A stretch of DNA of 46,102 bases from Flavobacteriaceae bacterium UBA6268 (lineage in GTDB: Bacteria > Bacteroidota > Bacteroidia > Flavobacteriales > Flavobacteriaceae): the NCBI GenBank assembly GCA_002440705.1, contig DJVA01000020.1:1-46102 (forward strand). The letters are read 5' to 3'. The notes below the pieces were generated by a model. The model ran no database searches and had not been told where the DNA came from. It saw nothing but the letters and a program-made list of their open reading frames with translations. Positions 16,857-26,295 of the stretch are shown here, one piece after another. The translations under genes were made by a program, and so were the position numbers. Position 1 is the first letter of the stretch; every line of letters starts with the position of its first letter.

Positions 16857-18164
16857 TTGTCAGTTTCGTTTAAAACCTTATTGGAGAAAAAAACGTCGAG
16901 CCCTTTTTTTACAGTGGTATTGTACTTAATGGCTTTTAGTTTTTTTTACAATTTACCCATAATTAATTATTCCATAAAAGGAAATAACGAACTAAGGCTT
17001 TATGATATTCTGGGGCCTATACTCCTCTTGAAGTATATCGGCCTTTTTAAGGTTATGAATGCTGAAGTTAAAAACGTGTTGTTTCTTAAGCGTTTTTATC
17101 AATTCATGATCTATTGCTCTATTTCTATTTTACTTACCTTATTTTTTGCTTTTTTAAAAAATAGGATTTTGGTTTTTGTACAGGCCTTTTTGTACCTGTA
17201 CCATATGTGGGTATTTTTCCTCACGGCCTTTTTTTTATTTTATCATTTAAGCTCTAAAATTAAGTACCGCAGGTTTTTGCATTTCATCATTATATTAATT
17301 TTGCTGGAAATGATCATTGTTCTGCTTCAGAATCTTGGGATTATTCCTTTTTTATGGGGTCAAGAATACTATACGGGGTATTTAGGTTTTAATTCGGGAA
17401 CATTGGGTCCAAACAAGATTGTTTTGGGAATGTTTGCCTTGATATCCTTAACTTTTTTTGTCGGTTTAAGTTTTTATAGGTCGGTTAAAATTTCCAAAAT
17501 TTTGTTGTTTGGAACTTTAAGTCTTTCTTTGATTGGCTTGTTACTATCGGGTTCCCGGACCTCTTATGTAGGCGCCATTGTGTTTTTGGTGTATTTCTTT
17601 TTTCGCAATACGGGAAAGTTTTTGCGATTTGGGATCTTAGCTTTTGGCCTATTGGCAATCATACTGCTAATGAGTCCTTCGGTGTACTTAAAGATAGATG
17701 ATGTAATTCATGATCGCGTAACGTATGTCATTGACAATCCAGACGATTTAAAGGATTATGAGGATTTTACAGGGGTTTATTCTGAATTGAGTACGGGAAG
17801 GGACGAACTTCATAAAAAATATTTTTATTATTTGTTGAGCAGCCCAGAAGTTTTACCCTTTGGGAAAGGGTTTGTTAATAGAATGGGTGTAGGTAATTCT
17901 GCTCATAACATATATTTATCGCTTACTAATGAACTAGGCCTGTTAGGGGTATTTTTGTTTTTAAGGTGGCTCACTTCTTATTTGTTTCTTTCAAAAAGGA
18001 AAATACCAAGTATTAAATTGGCCTTAAATGGACTTGTCCTTGCCATGATAGTAACACTATATTTTGGCGAACATTTGTACATATATAGACCTTTGTTTGC
18101 TATCTTGGGTTATTTCTTGATGATAACCGTGCTTATGTTAATTCCGTTTAAATACATTAAATGA
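16857..18164 (+). CDS. Wzy / O-antigen ligase family membrane protein
   Basis: A 435-residue protein with about ten or more hydrophobic segments. SGSRTSYVGAIVF precedes a large hydrophilic loop containing STGRDELHKKYFYYLLSSP, and SAHNIYLSLTNELGLLG is the conserved H-N-x-x-L element of the Wzy_C/O-antigen ligase family. Such proteins polymerise lipid-linked repeat units or ligate them to lipid A core in the periplasm. In a cluster with a WcaJ-like initiator, polymerase is the likelier role (inference). The start is a TTG at 16857; the first in-frame ATG would remove 23 residues and part of the N-terminal region. Confidence 0.82.
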   Translation: MSVSFKTLLEKKTSSPFFTVVLYLMAFSFFYNLPIINYSIKGNNELRLYDILGPILLLKYIGLFKVMNAEVKNVLFLKRFYQFMIYCSISILLTLFFAFLKNRILVFVQAFLYLYHMWVFFLTAFFLFYHLSSKIKYRRFLHFIIILILLEMIIVLLQNLGIIPFLWGQEYYTGYLGFNSGTLGPNKIVLGMFALISLTFFVGLSFYRSVKISKILLFGTLSLSLIGLLLSGSRTSYVGAIVFLVYFFFRNTGKFLRFGILAFGLLAIILLMSPSVYLKIDDVIHDRVTYVIDNPDDLKDYEDFTGVYSELSTGRDELHKKYFYYLLSSPEVLPFGKGFVNRMGVGNSAHNIYLSLTNELGLLGVFLFLRWLTSYLFLSKRKIPSIKLALNGLVLAMIVTLYFGEHLYIYRPLFAILGYFLMITVLMLIPFKYIK

Positions 18165-19111
18165 CCCATCGATCCCAAATAGGTATTGTAATTCCTTACT
18201 ACAATGCACAAAAGCATATCATAAACGTAGTAACTAAAGCTTCTAAATACTGCAATTATATTGTAATTGTAGACGATGACAGCCCAGACGAATTGCCCGT
18301 AAATTCACTCCAAGCATTCACCCAGGTGCATGTATTGAAAAACCCAGAAAATTTGGGAGTGGGCGGTGCCACCTTGGCGGGAATAAAATATTTGGAACAA
18401 ATTCCTGAAGTCGCTGTTATCATAAAATTGGACGCGGACGATCAAATGGATACCTCTTATATTCCTTTATTGGTTGAGCCTTTAATTTCATATAAAGCAG
18501 ATTTTTCCAAAGGAAACAGATTTAGGGATTTTCGAGCGCTAAAGCAAATGCCTTGGTTAAGAAGGTTTGGAAACCTTTTCCTGTCATTTTTAAGCAAGAT
18601 GGCTACTGGGTATTGGAATTGTTTCGATTTCAATAATGGCTATTTCGCCATCACTAAAAAAATGAGCCTCCAATTGGATAAATTAAAAATTTCACATAAT
18701 TATTTTTTTGAGACGTCTCTTATCAGCGAATTGTACTTTCAAAAGGCTTTTATCAAAGAAATTCCAATGCCAGCTTTGTATGGCGACGAATCCTCAAACA
18801 TGAAGCTTTTCAAGATGCCCTTTTTATTTTCAGTCAATCTTCTTAAAAAGTTTATTGCGAGAATATGGAAGAGTTATTTTGTATATGATTTTAATATTGG
18901 AACCATATACTTAGTGTTTGGATTGTTATTGTTTTTAAGTGGAGTGGTTTTTGGCGCCTTTAATTGGTATAGTTATGCAAGCAAAAATGCTTTAACACCC
19001 TTGGGAACCATTATGATAAGTGCATTGCTCGTCATACTGGGCTTTCAATTGATCCTTCAGGCAATTCAATTTGATATTTTGCAAACTCCCAAAAAATTGA
19101 GTGATGACTAA
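18161..19111 (+). CDS. Glycosyltransferase family 2, membrane-anchored
   Basis: A 316-residue protein of the dolichol-phosphate-mannose-synthase-like GT2 group. IGIVIPYYNAQ, IVIVDDDSPDELP, NLGVGGATLAGI and IKLDADDQMD (the metal-binding D-x-D) come in the family order. Two C-terminal hydrophobic segments (about residues 246-268 and 280-302) anchor it in the inner membrane. It may load a polyprenyl-phosphate carrier or add a sugar to the repeat unit. It overlaps the previous gene by four bases (ATGA) and the next by eight. Confidence 0.86.
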   Translation: MTHRSQIGIVIPYYNAQKHIINVVTKASKYCNYIVIVDDDSPDELPVNSLQAFTQVHVLKNPENLGVGGATLAGIKYLEQIPEVAVIIKLDADDQMDTSYIPLLVEPLISYKADFSKGNRFRDFRALKQMPWLRRFGNLFLSFLSKMATGYWNCFDFNNGYFAITKKMSLQLDKLKISHNYFFETSLISELYFQKAFIKEIPMPALYGDESSNMKLFKMPFLFSVNLLKKFIARIWKSYFVYDFNIGTIYLVFGLLLFLSGVVFGAFNWYSYASKNALTPLGTIMISALLVILGFQLILQAIQFDILQTPKKLSDD

Positions 19112-20690
19112 AAAGCAATTGCTTTGGGTGGTTATTCTTAATTTAGGTATAGGCATCGGGTTTTTTATATCAAACATAGGGGGAGGGTATGAGCGACTTT
19201 CTTCCGATTTGCACAATATAGTTCCCATGTGCATGAAATTTGACCAGCCCAGCCTTTATGCTGGAGACTTATATGCGGGGGACATTGATAATTTTAAATA
19301 CTACACTCCTTTTTTTGTAAAAACCTTACGTTTTTTTGGATTTATTACCCAAGGCAATTATGTACAGGCATTAAACATTTTACTTTTAATGTGCCATCTG
19401 CTTTTTGGACTACTCTGGTTTTATCTTTTTTTTAAGGTGTTTGACCAAAATTTCCTAGTAGCCTTGTTCCTGTCAATTTTTATTCGAGGAATTGTTTGGT
19501 TACCAGGCTTTGAAATTTGGGGGATATCCGATATTTGGAGCTTGATGCCCCGAACGGTTTACGCAACACTTTTGCCCTTGCCGTTTATTTTATTGCTTCT
19601 AAATAGAAAATCCTGCATTTGGTGGGCAGCGTTTTTAATTGGCTTTATATTTAATTTCCATCCCATTACTGGGTTAGGGGGTGTTCTAATGTTTTTTGTG
19701 TTCCTTTTTTGTTTGAAATATTTTTTCAAAAAAGACCTTTCTTACAAAAAAATAATGGGTATGGGAATGGCTTCAATATTGGGAATGCTTCCTTTTTTAT
19801 TTACTTATTTCCTTAAAACAGAGGTGGAAATCTCCTACGACAGACTGTTGTACAATGAAGCATTTGCAGCCAGAATTCCTGATTTTTTCAGTTCACCGTA
19901 CCTTTTTATGAAAAAATGGCTATCCCCAAAATTTTTATTTTTTGCCCTCCCCTTTGTGTTCTATCTTTTTGTAGGTTTTTGGAAAAGGGGAATTCACCAA
20001 AAAAGGGCCCTAACACTAATGGTATTGCTTTTCTTCATAGTCCTGCTCCCCAATGTGAGCGCGTACCTAGAATCCTTGATCAATAAGACCTTCGGACTTA
20101 ATTTTAGGATGGCTTTTCAATTAATTCGAATACAAAAATTAGCCATTTTAATACCCTATTTTTCCATAGGTTTTTTGATTTTAACCTTACTTGAAATGAA
20201 GCCTATACTCAAAAGGATGTTTCCTTTCCTATTGGGCACCTATATCTTAGTGGCCTTGGCTTCAAGTTCTTATGTAATTTCGAATGTTCCCTTTTTTAGC
20301 GATGATATCACAAAAGGAATTTTTCCAAATTTTAAAGGTATTTTTCTAGGGACAACCTTCCAAAAAACAGATTTTGATTTGATGAGCGATTATATTCAAA
20401 AAAATACACCGCCGGAATCCATTTTTTTTGGGAATTATATGCTTCGCTCAGCTGCAAAAAGGTCAGTAGTATTAGATAACAAAGGAGCTTCTATTTTAAT
20501 TGAAGGGAACCCTAAAGGCCTTATTACTTGGTTCCAACATAAAAAAGTTCTGAAGCAATTACCGGCAATGGAGAAAGTAAAATACCTGAAGGAAATGGGG
20601 GTAAGTTACATTTTAACCAAAGGGAATGGGTTTGCCTTTTTAAACCCTACAAAAGAGATTGGCACCCTAAAGTTGTATGCATTGCCATGA
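19104..20690 (+). CDS. Polytopic membrane protein, GT-C-like, function not assigned
   Basis: A 528-residue protein with about ten hydrophobic segments and a soluble C-terminal tail. An acidic, aromatic-rich loop after the first segment (YAGDLYAGDIDNFKYYTPFF) resembles the outside loop of GT-C transferases, where an acidic residue is catalytic. The tail contains DYIQKNTPPESIFFGNY, a form seen near the C-terminus of several large polysaccharide-cluster membrane proteins. It may be a GT-C sugar transferase or another integral part of the pathway; I do not recognise a named family. The ATG at 19104 is preferred to a GTG at 19101. It overlaps genes on both sides. Confidence 0.6.
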   Translation: MTKKQLLWVVILNLGIGIGFFISNIGGGYERLSSDLHNIVPMCMKFDQPSLYAGDLYAGDIDNFKYYTPFFVKTLRFFGFITQGNYVQALNILLLMCHLLFGLLWFYLFFKVFDQNFLVALFLSIFIRGIVWLPGFEIWGISDIWSLMPRTVYATLLPLPFILLLLNRKSCIWWAAFLIGFIFNFHPITGLGGVLMFFVFLFCLKYFFKKDLSYKKIMGMGMASILGMLPFLFTYFLKTEVEISYDRLLYNEAFAARIPDFFSSPYLFMKKWLSPKFLFFALPFVFYLFVGFWKRGIHQKRALTLMVLLFFIVLLPNVSAYLESLINKTFGLNFRMAFQLIRIQKLAILIPYFSIGFLILTLLEMKPILKRMFPFLLGTYILVALASSSYVISNVPFFSDDITKGIFPNFKGIFLGTTFQKTDFDLMSDYIQKNTPPESIFFGNYMLRSAAKRSVVLDNKGASILIEGNPKGLITWFQHKKVLKQLPAMEKVKYLKEMGVSYILTKGNGFAFLNPTKEIGTLKLYALP

Positions 20691-21703
20691 AAAAGTCCCT
20701 CTTGTATATAGGCAACGCCCTTTCCTCTTCGGGAAACACCATTACGGTAATCGAATCTTTGAGCAAAAAACTAGTTGGAGAAGGTTTCGTTGTTACAATA
20801 GCATCTTCAAGGAAAAATAAAATAACTAGGCTCTTGGATATGGCTTTTACTGTTTTCAAAAACCGTAAAAAGGTCGATTGTGCTTTGGTAGACACTTACA
20901 GTACCCAAAATTTTTGGTATGCTGTTGTTGTGGCTACTTTGTGCCGATGGTACCAAATCCCATACATACCCATTCTGCATGGTGGAAATTTGCCCCATCG
21001 ATTGCAAAAAAACCCTGGACAATCCAAAAAACTTTTTTCGGGAGCAAAGACCAACGTAGCCCCTTCACGCTATTTATTCGATGCTTTTCAAAAGGCTGGC
21101 TTTTCCAATATTACCTACATCCCCAATGCCATCGAACTGCATAATTATCCCTTTGAACATAGAAATAGTGTTTTGCCCAGACTGTTATGGGTACGATCCT
21201 TTGCGCAAATTTACCACCCCCTCCTTGCCATAAAGGTTTTTGAACGTTTAAAGGAATTATACCCCGTGGCTGAACTATGCATGGTAGGGCCTGAAAAAGA
21301 TGGCGCTTTAAAGGAATGTAAAATGTATGCCGAAGCAAAAAAACTGCCGGTTGTCTTTACTGGTAAACTGGATAAGGCCGAATGGATAAAACGCGCTTTG
21401 CACTATGATATCTTTATCAATACCACCAACTTCGACAATACCCCCGTGAGTGTTATTGAAGCCATGGCTCTTGGCTTGCCGGTTGTGTCTACCCGTGTTG
21501 GAGGAATTCCTTTCTTGCTGGATCATAAAAAGGATGCGTTACTGGTACCGCCTAACAAAGTTGAGGACTTTGTGGAGGCAATTGTTTTTTTATGCAACCA
21601 TGCATCCGAAGTTCAAAATCTATGTAAAAATGCAAGGAGAAAAGCCGAGCAGTTTAATTGGAAAAATGTAAAACAACTTTGGTTTGAAGTTTTGGAAGCG
21701 TAA
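20687..21703 (+). CDS. Glycosyltransferase family 4
   Basis: A 338-residue GT-B protein. IPYIPILHGGNLPHRLQ lies in the acceptor half, LLWVRSFAQIYHPLLAIKVF opens the donor half, and NTPVSVIEAMALGLPVVSTR follows with the second Glu of the motif in place; the first position of the usual E-x7-E is occupied by an Asn/Asp region (FDNTPVSVIE). This variant occurs in other GT4 proteins of Bacteroidota. It overlaps the previous gene by four bases (ATGA). It is the last glycosyltransferase before the initiating sugar-phosphate transferase. Confidence 0.83.
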   Translation: MKKSLLYIGNALSSSGNTITVIESLSKKLVGEGFVVTIASSRKNKITRLLDMAFTVFKNRKKVDCALVDTYSTQNFWYAVVVATLCRWYQIPYIPILHGGNLPHRLQKNPGQSKKLFSGAKTNVAPSRYLFDAFQKAGFSNITYIPNAIELHNYPFEHRNSVLPRLLWVRSFAQIYHPLLAIKVFERLKELYPVAELCMVGPEKDGALKECKMYAEAKKLPVVFTGKLDKAEWIKRALHYDIFINTTNFDNTPVSVIEAMALGLPVVSTRVGGIPFLLDHKKDALLVPPNKVEDFVEAIVFLCNHASEVQNLCKNARRKAEQFNWKNVKQLWFEVLEA

Positions 21704-21738
21704 ATTTATAGTTACTTTTATAAAAACAAACCATACGC

Positions 21739-23133
21739 ATGTCCCAAACTACCAGTATTCATTTTGAAATATCGGAACGAAAGATTTTACTTCGAATTTT
21801 CGATATTGTTTCTGTGCTGGGCATGCTCTATTTAGTAGGGATTGTTTTTGATTTTGACTATTTTAAAATCAATAAGGAACATTGGCTTTGGTCCATTGTA
21901 TTGGCCTTGTATCTTACCATTTTTGCTAGCATTTTTGAACTGTATGACCTTCAAAAATCCAGTAAATTTGAAGTAGTCGTTCAAAATATCATCCTAACTG
22001 CTTCGGTTACGGTGTTGTTTTATCTGTTGACACCCTTCTATACCCCTTTATTGCCCGATAACCGCCTGCAAATAGTCTATTTTTATATAGCCATCAACGT
22101 CGCATTGTTCGTTTGGCGTTACGCATACATCATGCTTATTGCAACGCCTAGGTTCCACAAACGGGTGTTGCTAATTGCCCACCGTAAACAAGTAGACAAT
22201 GTGGTGGCATCTTTGCACAAATCAGATCCCAATTACAAGGTAATGGGGTTTATCCATATTGGAAAAAAGAAAGAACGAGCAGAATTGATGGAAGTTTTAG
22301 AGGAATTTCCCCTTGAAGATGTAAAGCAATTACTTGAAAATTATGGCATCAGCGAAATTGTGGTTGCTGTTGGGCCCTCTGAAGCCATTACTGTAAGTCT
22401 TTACAATCAGTTGATTGCCTTGCTGGAACAAGGAGTGCCGATTAGGGAATACACCCAAGTGTATGAGGAAATCACGCATCGGGTTCCTGTGCAGCATGTG
22501 GACAAGGATTTTTATCGTTATTTCCCATTCAGTAGGAGCAATCAAAACAAGCTATATCTTTTTTTTCACCGTGTATTGGATTTACTTTTTTCCATCTTGG
22601 GGCTACTTCTTGGATTGCTCATTTCGCCCATCATCATCATTGGTAATTTAATCGGAAATCGTGGCCCCATCTTCTATACCCAAATCAGGGTTGGAAAAAA
22701 TGGAAAGCATTTCAGGATTTACAAACTTCGGAGTATGGTGAAGGATGCTGAAAAATTTGGGGCTCAATTTGCCGACAGAAAAGATACAAGGGTTACCCGT
22801 TTTGGACGATTTTTACGCAGGTCGCGATTTGATGAAATCCCTCAGTTTATCAATGTCATCAAGGGCGATATGAGTGTTATAGGACCCAGGCCAGAGCGTC
22901 CTGTTTTTGTAAAGGAACTTTCCGAAAAAATACCTTTTTACGAAGTACGTCACCTTGTAAAGCCTGGAGTTACAGGATGGGCCCAAGTGAACGCCAAATA
23001 CGGAAGCTCTGCAGAAGATGCACTGGAGAAATTGCAATACGATTTGTATTACATCAAAAAGCGAAGTTTGTTTTTGGACATCAGCATCGTTATTAAAACC
23101 CTAAGCACCATTATTTTCTTCCGCGGGCAATAG
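21739..23133 (+). CDS. WcaJ-like polyprenyl-phosphate sugar-1-phosphate transferase
   Basis: A 464-residue protein of the long polyisoprenyl-phosphate hexose-1-phosphate transferase type. It has four N-terminal hydrophobic segments (about residues 15-130), a middle Rossmann-like CoA-binding-type domain (about 140-250), one re-entrant hydrophobic segment near 285, and a C-terminal catalytic domain with the conserved pair D365-E366 in RFDEIPQFINVIKGDMS, then GPRPERPVF and KPGVTGWAQVNAKYG. It moves sugar-1-phosphate from a UDP-sugar to undecaprenyl phosphate, the first committed step of repeat-unit assembly. It follows the last GT4 by 35 bases and overlaps the convergent DUF4105 gene by 33 bases. 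Confidence 0.92.
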   Translation: MSQTTSIHFEISERKILLRIFDIVSVLGMLYLVGIVFDFDYFKINKEHWLWSIVLALYLTIFASIFELYDLQKSSKFEVVVQNIILTASVTVLFYLLTPFYTPLLPDNRLQIVYFYIAINVALFVWRYAYIMLIATPRFHKRVLLIAHRKQVDNVVASLHKSDPNYKVMGFIHIGKKKERAELMEVLEEFPLEDVKQLLENYGISEIVVAVGPSEAITVSLYNQLIALLEQGVPIREYTQVYEEITHRVPVQHVDKDFYRYFPFSRSNQNKLYLFFHRVLDLLFSILGLLLGLLISPIIIIGNLIGNRGPIFYTQIRVGKNGKHFRIYKLRSMVKDAEKFGAQFADRKDTRVTRFGRFLRRSRFDEIPQFINVIKGDMSVIGPRPERPVFVKELSEKIPFYEVRHLVKPGVTGWAQVNAKYGSSAEDALEKLQYDLYYIKKRSLFLDISIVIKTLSTIIFFRGQ

Positions 23134-24318
23134 GGATGATTGCCGTTTTAGGAATCCCAATACATAGAGGTATCGAATTCCCAAGGCAATAAAAAGAGGA
23201 GTCAATCCTATGGCAAAAGTCTGAACGCCAGTAATGCTGTGCAGACCTATGAGTAGGAGCATCAAAACCAAAAGCACCAGATACCGTCGCATCCACTTTG
23301 GAGGTCGTTTTTTAGAAACCCAATAGGCCAATAATAAAGAAATTGGGAAAGCCCAAAGGACATTATAATTCATAACAGTAGTGGAGTGATCAGTGGCAAA
23401 CCACAACAACAAAAGGAACACGCCAATAAGTCCGGTCACAAAAAATATAAATCCGTCCAAGAAACGGTAACGTATGTTTTTTCTGGCCTCTTTATAGGTG
23501 CAGAACACCAATAGAAACCCTAAAATTCCGAAGATAAACAAAGGGCTTTCAATAAAATGGGAGGCTTGCTTTTCGGGTTTATTTTCAAAAAGCGACTGTG
23601 GGGTTTTAACCAAGGGTTCTTCCATTCCTTGACGATTGATTGTTGCTACTGCTGCCGCCTCATAAACGTATTGCGGCAAAAATTGATAGTCCCATGCGGT
23701 CGCTTTTTTATCAATGACCGCTCCGGTAGCGACATCCATTCCTAGGCTGCCCCAAGTGTTGGGCCGAACGTTTTTTTGGATCAATTGCCTAAAAGTAAAA
23801 GCTTCTTTTACAAAGGAATCGTTGTATTGCAATTCCTTTCCCAAAACTGCCACCAAAACATCGCGAATTTTCGTGGCGCAGTTGTCAAAAAAGAAGTCGT
23901 ATTTGTAATCGCGGTGTTCGGGTTTGGCATTATTTTGTAAATAGTGAAAGAGGGCATTTTTTTCAGAATAGGTTAAATTCAACACTTGCGCTTTCACCCA
24001 ACGGTTTTCTTCCTGATAAGTTTCCAGAAAGGAATCAAAATAGGCTACTGTAAGCTGGTACAGCAGTTTGCCTTGTGCAAATTTGGTGTAGAAGTTTGGG
24101 GTATTGAAATCGTAAGTCCCATAATTGTAGGCCCAATCCAATTGGTTTTGGGGATCCCGGACCCGAAAGGCGCAATGGCCAAACTTATCATACAAATTTT
24201 TACCTGGGCCAACGGTGATGATACTTATTTCAGCTTCTTCGGAAATAGAGAAGGGCTGTGCCTTCATAAGGGCAGGAGTACAAACTAGGATGAGGGTAAA
24301 AAGTAACTTTTTTTTCAA
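23101..24318 (-). CDS. DUF4105 (Lnb N-terminal periplasmic domain) membrane protein
   Basis: A 405-residue protein with a signal peptide ending near LMKAQ (residue 20). The outside domain contains VGPGKNLYDKFGHCAFRVRD, YNYGTYDF and FFFDNCATKIRDVL, the GH-C and NC-T motifs of the DUF4105 family, which suggest a papain-like catalytic Cys/His arrangement (inference from fold relatives). Five or so C-terminal transmembrane segments follow (about 265-400). The start is TTG at 24318, because it gives a complete signal peptide; the first ATG (MKAQ) would remove it. Function in Bacteroidota is unknown. The 33-base 3' overlap with the sugar-phosphate transferase is unusual. Confidence 0.8.
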   Translation of the reverse strand: MKKKLLFTLILVCTPALMKAQPFSISEEAEISIITVGPGKNLYDKFGHCAFRVRDPQNQLDWAYNYGTYDFNTPNFYTKFAQGKLLYQLTVAYFDSFLETYQEENRWVKAQVLNLTYSEKNALFHYLQNNAKPEHRDYKYDFFFDNCATKIRDVLVAVLGKELQYNDSFVKEAFTFRQLIQKNVRPNTWGSLGMDVATGAVIDKKATAWDYQFLPQYVYEAAAVATINRQGMEEPLVKTPQSLFENKPEKQASHFIESPLFIFGILGFLLVFCTYKEARKNIRYRFLDGFIFFVTGLIGVFLLLLWFATDHSTTVMNYNVLWAFPISLLLAYWVSKKRPPKWMRRYLVLLVLMLLLIGLHSITGVQTFAIGLTPLFIALGIRYLYVLGFLKRQSSLLPAEENNGA

Positions 24319-24358
24319 GAGTTGAATTTTAAGGCAAGTTACACATTATTGGGAAATG

Positions 24359-25438
24359 CTATCGAAAAAGGCTCCAATCCAATTTCAATGAAAACACATT
24401 GCTGTACAATGCGGCACTTTGATCGCCAATATCCGTGAGGGCATAATCTACTTGGATGCCTTTGTATTTAAACCCAACGCCAATATTGGGCTGAAAACCC
24501 AAGGCATCCGAACCATCCAATTGAATACTATTTTGGAAATTTCCCGCACCTACACGCACAAATACCAAATCGATGTACCCAAATTCAATACCCGCGGAGG
24601 GGGTCATGCTTGCGAAAGAAGAGGAAAAAATATCGTTGGTCTCCGCAAAGCGGAAATTAAAATCCACTTCGGTCAGTAAGGAAAAATCGTAATGAAACAG
24701 CCACGATTTTGAAATGCCCAGTTGCAGTTTTGGAAGTGTTATTTCGGTGGTTTCAGGGAGTTCTTGGTTTTGACCTTCCACAGCCCCTTGGATGTCTGCA
24801 AATTTTTCTTCGTTGATGTTCCATGTGTTGAAGGTAGTGGTAATATCGCGGGCCATGACCCCAAAACGCCAATTGCTTTTGGTTTCAAACTGAAGGGCCG
24901 CATCCAGCCCAAAGCCCCAAGAAGCGGCAAAATCCCCTATAATCCTTCTAATGACCTTGGCATTGACCCCCAAGTGCAACCCATCCAGTGGAAGTGCCCT
25001 TGCATAGGAAAAAGTAACACCGTAATCAGCTGTAGAAAACAAACTGATACGGTTGTAATCGATGTTGCCTTGGTCGTCAATCAACTGTGTGGTATTCAAT
25101 ATGTCGTCTACTCCAAACCGAATGACCGATAGTGCCACCACACTTTCCTTGTCCAAAGGCATGGCAAAGGCCGCGTAATCGTAATTGGCAATATTGGCAA
25201 AATAAGCGGCATGCATCAATGAAATTTGCTTATCCTCCAATTTCAGCAAACCTGCAGGATTCCAATACCCTGAATTGACATCTCCCGTAGAGGCCACCAC
25301 AGCATTGCCCATGCCAAAAGCAGCAGCATCCACACCGATGTTCATAAACTCGTTGGAATACTTTCTGGTAGTTTGCGCACTCAAGGATACACTCAGCAAA
25401 AACAGTGAAAAGAGTAAATTCTTTTTCAAGCAATACAT
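24359..25438 (-). CDS. PorV/PorQ-family outer-membrane beta-barrel protein
   Basis: A 359-residue protein with a signal peptide ending at SLSAQ. The start of the mature part, FMNIGVDAAAFGMGNAVVAS followed by SGYWNPAGL, is the conserved opening of the PorV/PorQ/FadL-like family, and the rest alternates polar and hydrophobic residues as in outer-membrane strands. PorV is part of the type IX secretion attachment complex; whether this paralogue serves T9SS or has another role is not decided by sequence. It lies upstream of the DUF4105 gene on the same strand (40-base gap) and divergent from pssA. Confidence 0.8.
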   Translation of the reverse strand: MYCLKKNLLFSLFLLSVSLSAQTTRKYSNEFMNIGVDAAAFGMGNAVVASTGDVNSGYWNPAGLLKLEDKQISLMHAAYFANIANYDYAAFAMPLDKESVVALSVIRFGVDDILNTTQLIDDQGNIDYNRISLFSTADYGVTFSYARALPLDGLHLGVNAKVIRRIIGDFAASWGFGLDAALQFETKSNWRFGVMARDITTTFNTWNINEEKFADIQGAVEGQNQELPETTEITLPKLQLGISKSWLFHYDFSLLTEVDFNFRFAETNDIFSSSFASMTPSAGIEFGYIDLVFVRVGAGNFQNSIQLDGSDALGFQPNIGVGFKYKGIQVDYALTDIGDQSAALYSNVFSLKLDWSLFR

Positions 25439-25545
25439 TTTAGCAAATATCTCACTATTTTATAGAATAGTAAACTACATTTTTGTCTTGATATTGTAGG
25501 TCTCGCAAATACTTTCCTATTTTTACAAAGAAAACCGTAAAATCC

Positions 25546-26295
25546 ATGGTCAAGCACATCCCCAACATGATTACGTCCCTAAACTTGCTCTGTGGTGCAG
25601 TGGCCATTGTATTTGCGCTTTCGGGCGATTTGGTCGTGGCTGCAGTTTTCGTTTTTCTTGGGATTTTCCTCGATTTCTTCGACGGACTTGCTGCGCGACT
25701 TCTAAAGGTCCAGAGTGCCCTTGGTGCCGAACTCGATTCGTTGGCCGATATGGTCACCTGTGGGGTGGTCCCGGGGCTGGTGATGTTTCAGTTGTTGAAC
25801 AAAGTTACGTCTGCAGGAAAATCGTATTCCTTTGGTTACGAAAAGACCGAAACCATGCTCTGGATGGGAGGAAAGATCAATTTTGTACCCTTTATCGGCT
25901 TTCTCATCATTTTGGGCGCTGCTTACCGTTTGGCCAAATTCAATGTCGATACCCGCCAGACACACCATTTCATCGGGCTTCCGACACCGGCCAATGCACT
26001 GTTGGTATTAAGCTTTCCCCTTATTTTTGAATTTCAGTATACTCCTTTAATTGAACAAGTACTATTCAATCAGTGGTTTTTGATTGGGATTACCGTATTG
26101 AGTGTGGTTTTGATGAATGCTGAAATCCCCTTGTTTGCCTTCAAGTTTAAGACCTGGGATTTTAAAAGCAATGTGCAGCGCTGGGTGTTTGTGGTGATTT
26201 GTATTGGGCTGCTATTATGGTTGAAGTTTTTGGCCCTTCCACTATTGATAGCCCTCTATGTTGTGATGTCGCTTTTGTGGCGAACCTCCGACTAA
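25546..26295 (+). CDS. pssA: CDP-diacylglycerol--serine O-phosphatidyltransferase
   Basis: A 249-residue membrane protein with the complete CDP-alcohol phosphatidyltransferase motif D-x2-DG-x2-AR-x8-G-x3-D-x3-D: D43, D46, G47, A50, R51, G60, D64 and D68. It joins serine to CDP-diacylglycerol to give phosphatidylserine, the precursor of phosphatidylethanolamine, at the inner membrane. The opening PNMITSLNLLCG is characteristic of the PssA branch rather than PgsA. It overlaps lptB tail to tail by four bases. Confidence 0.92.
   Translation: MVKHIPNMITSLNLLCGAVAIVFALSGDLVVAAVFVFLGIFLDFFDGLAARLLKVQSALGAELDSLADMVTCGVVPGLVMFQLLNKVTSAGKSYSFGYEKTETMLWMGGKINFVPFIGFLIILGAAYRLAKFNVDTRQTHHFIGLPTPANALLVLSFPLIFEFQYTPLIEQVLFNQWFLIGITVLSVVLMNAEIPLFAFKFKTWDFKSNVQRWVFVVICIGLLLWLKFLALPLLIALYVVMSLLWRTSD

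Noticed and set aside
24722..25132. A 136-codon + strand open frame inside the PorV/PorQ-like gene
   Set aside because: It lies wholly antisense to a barrel protein with a clear signal peptide and family opening; no motif supports it.
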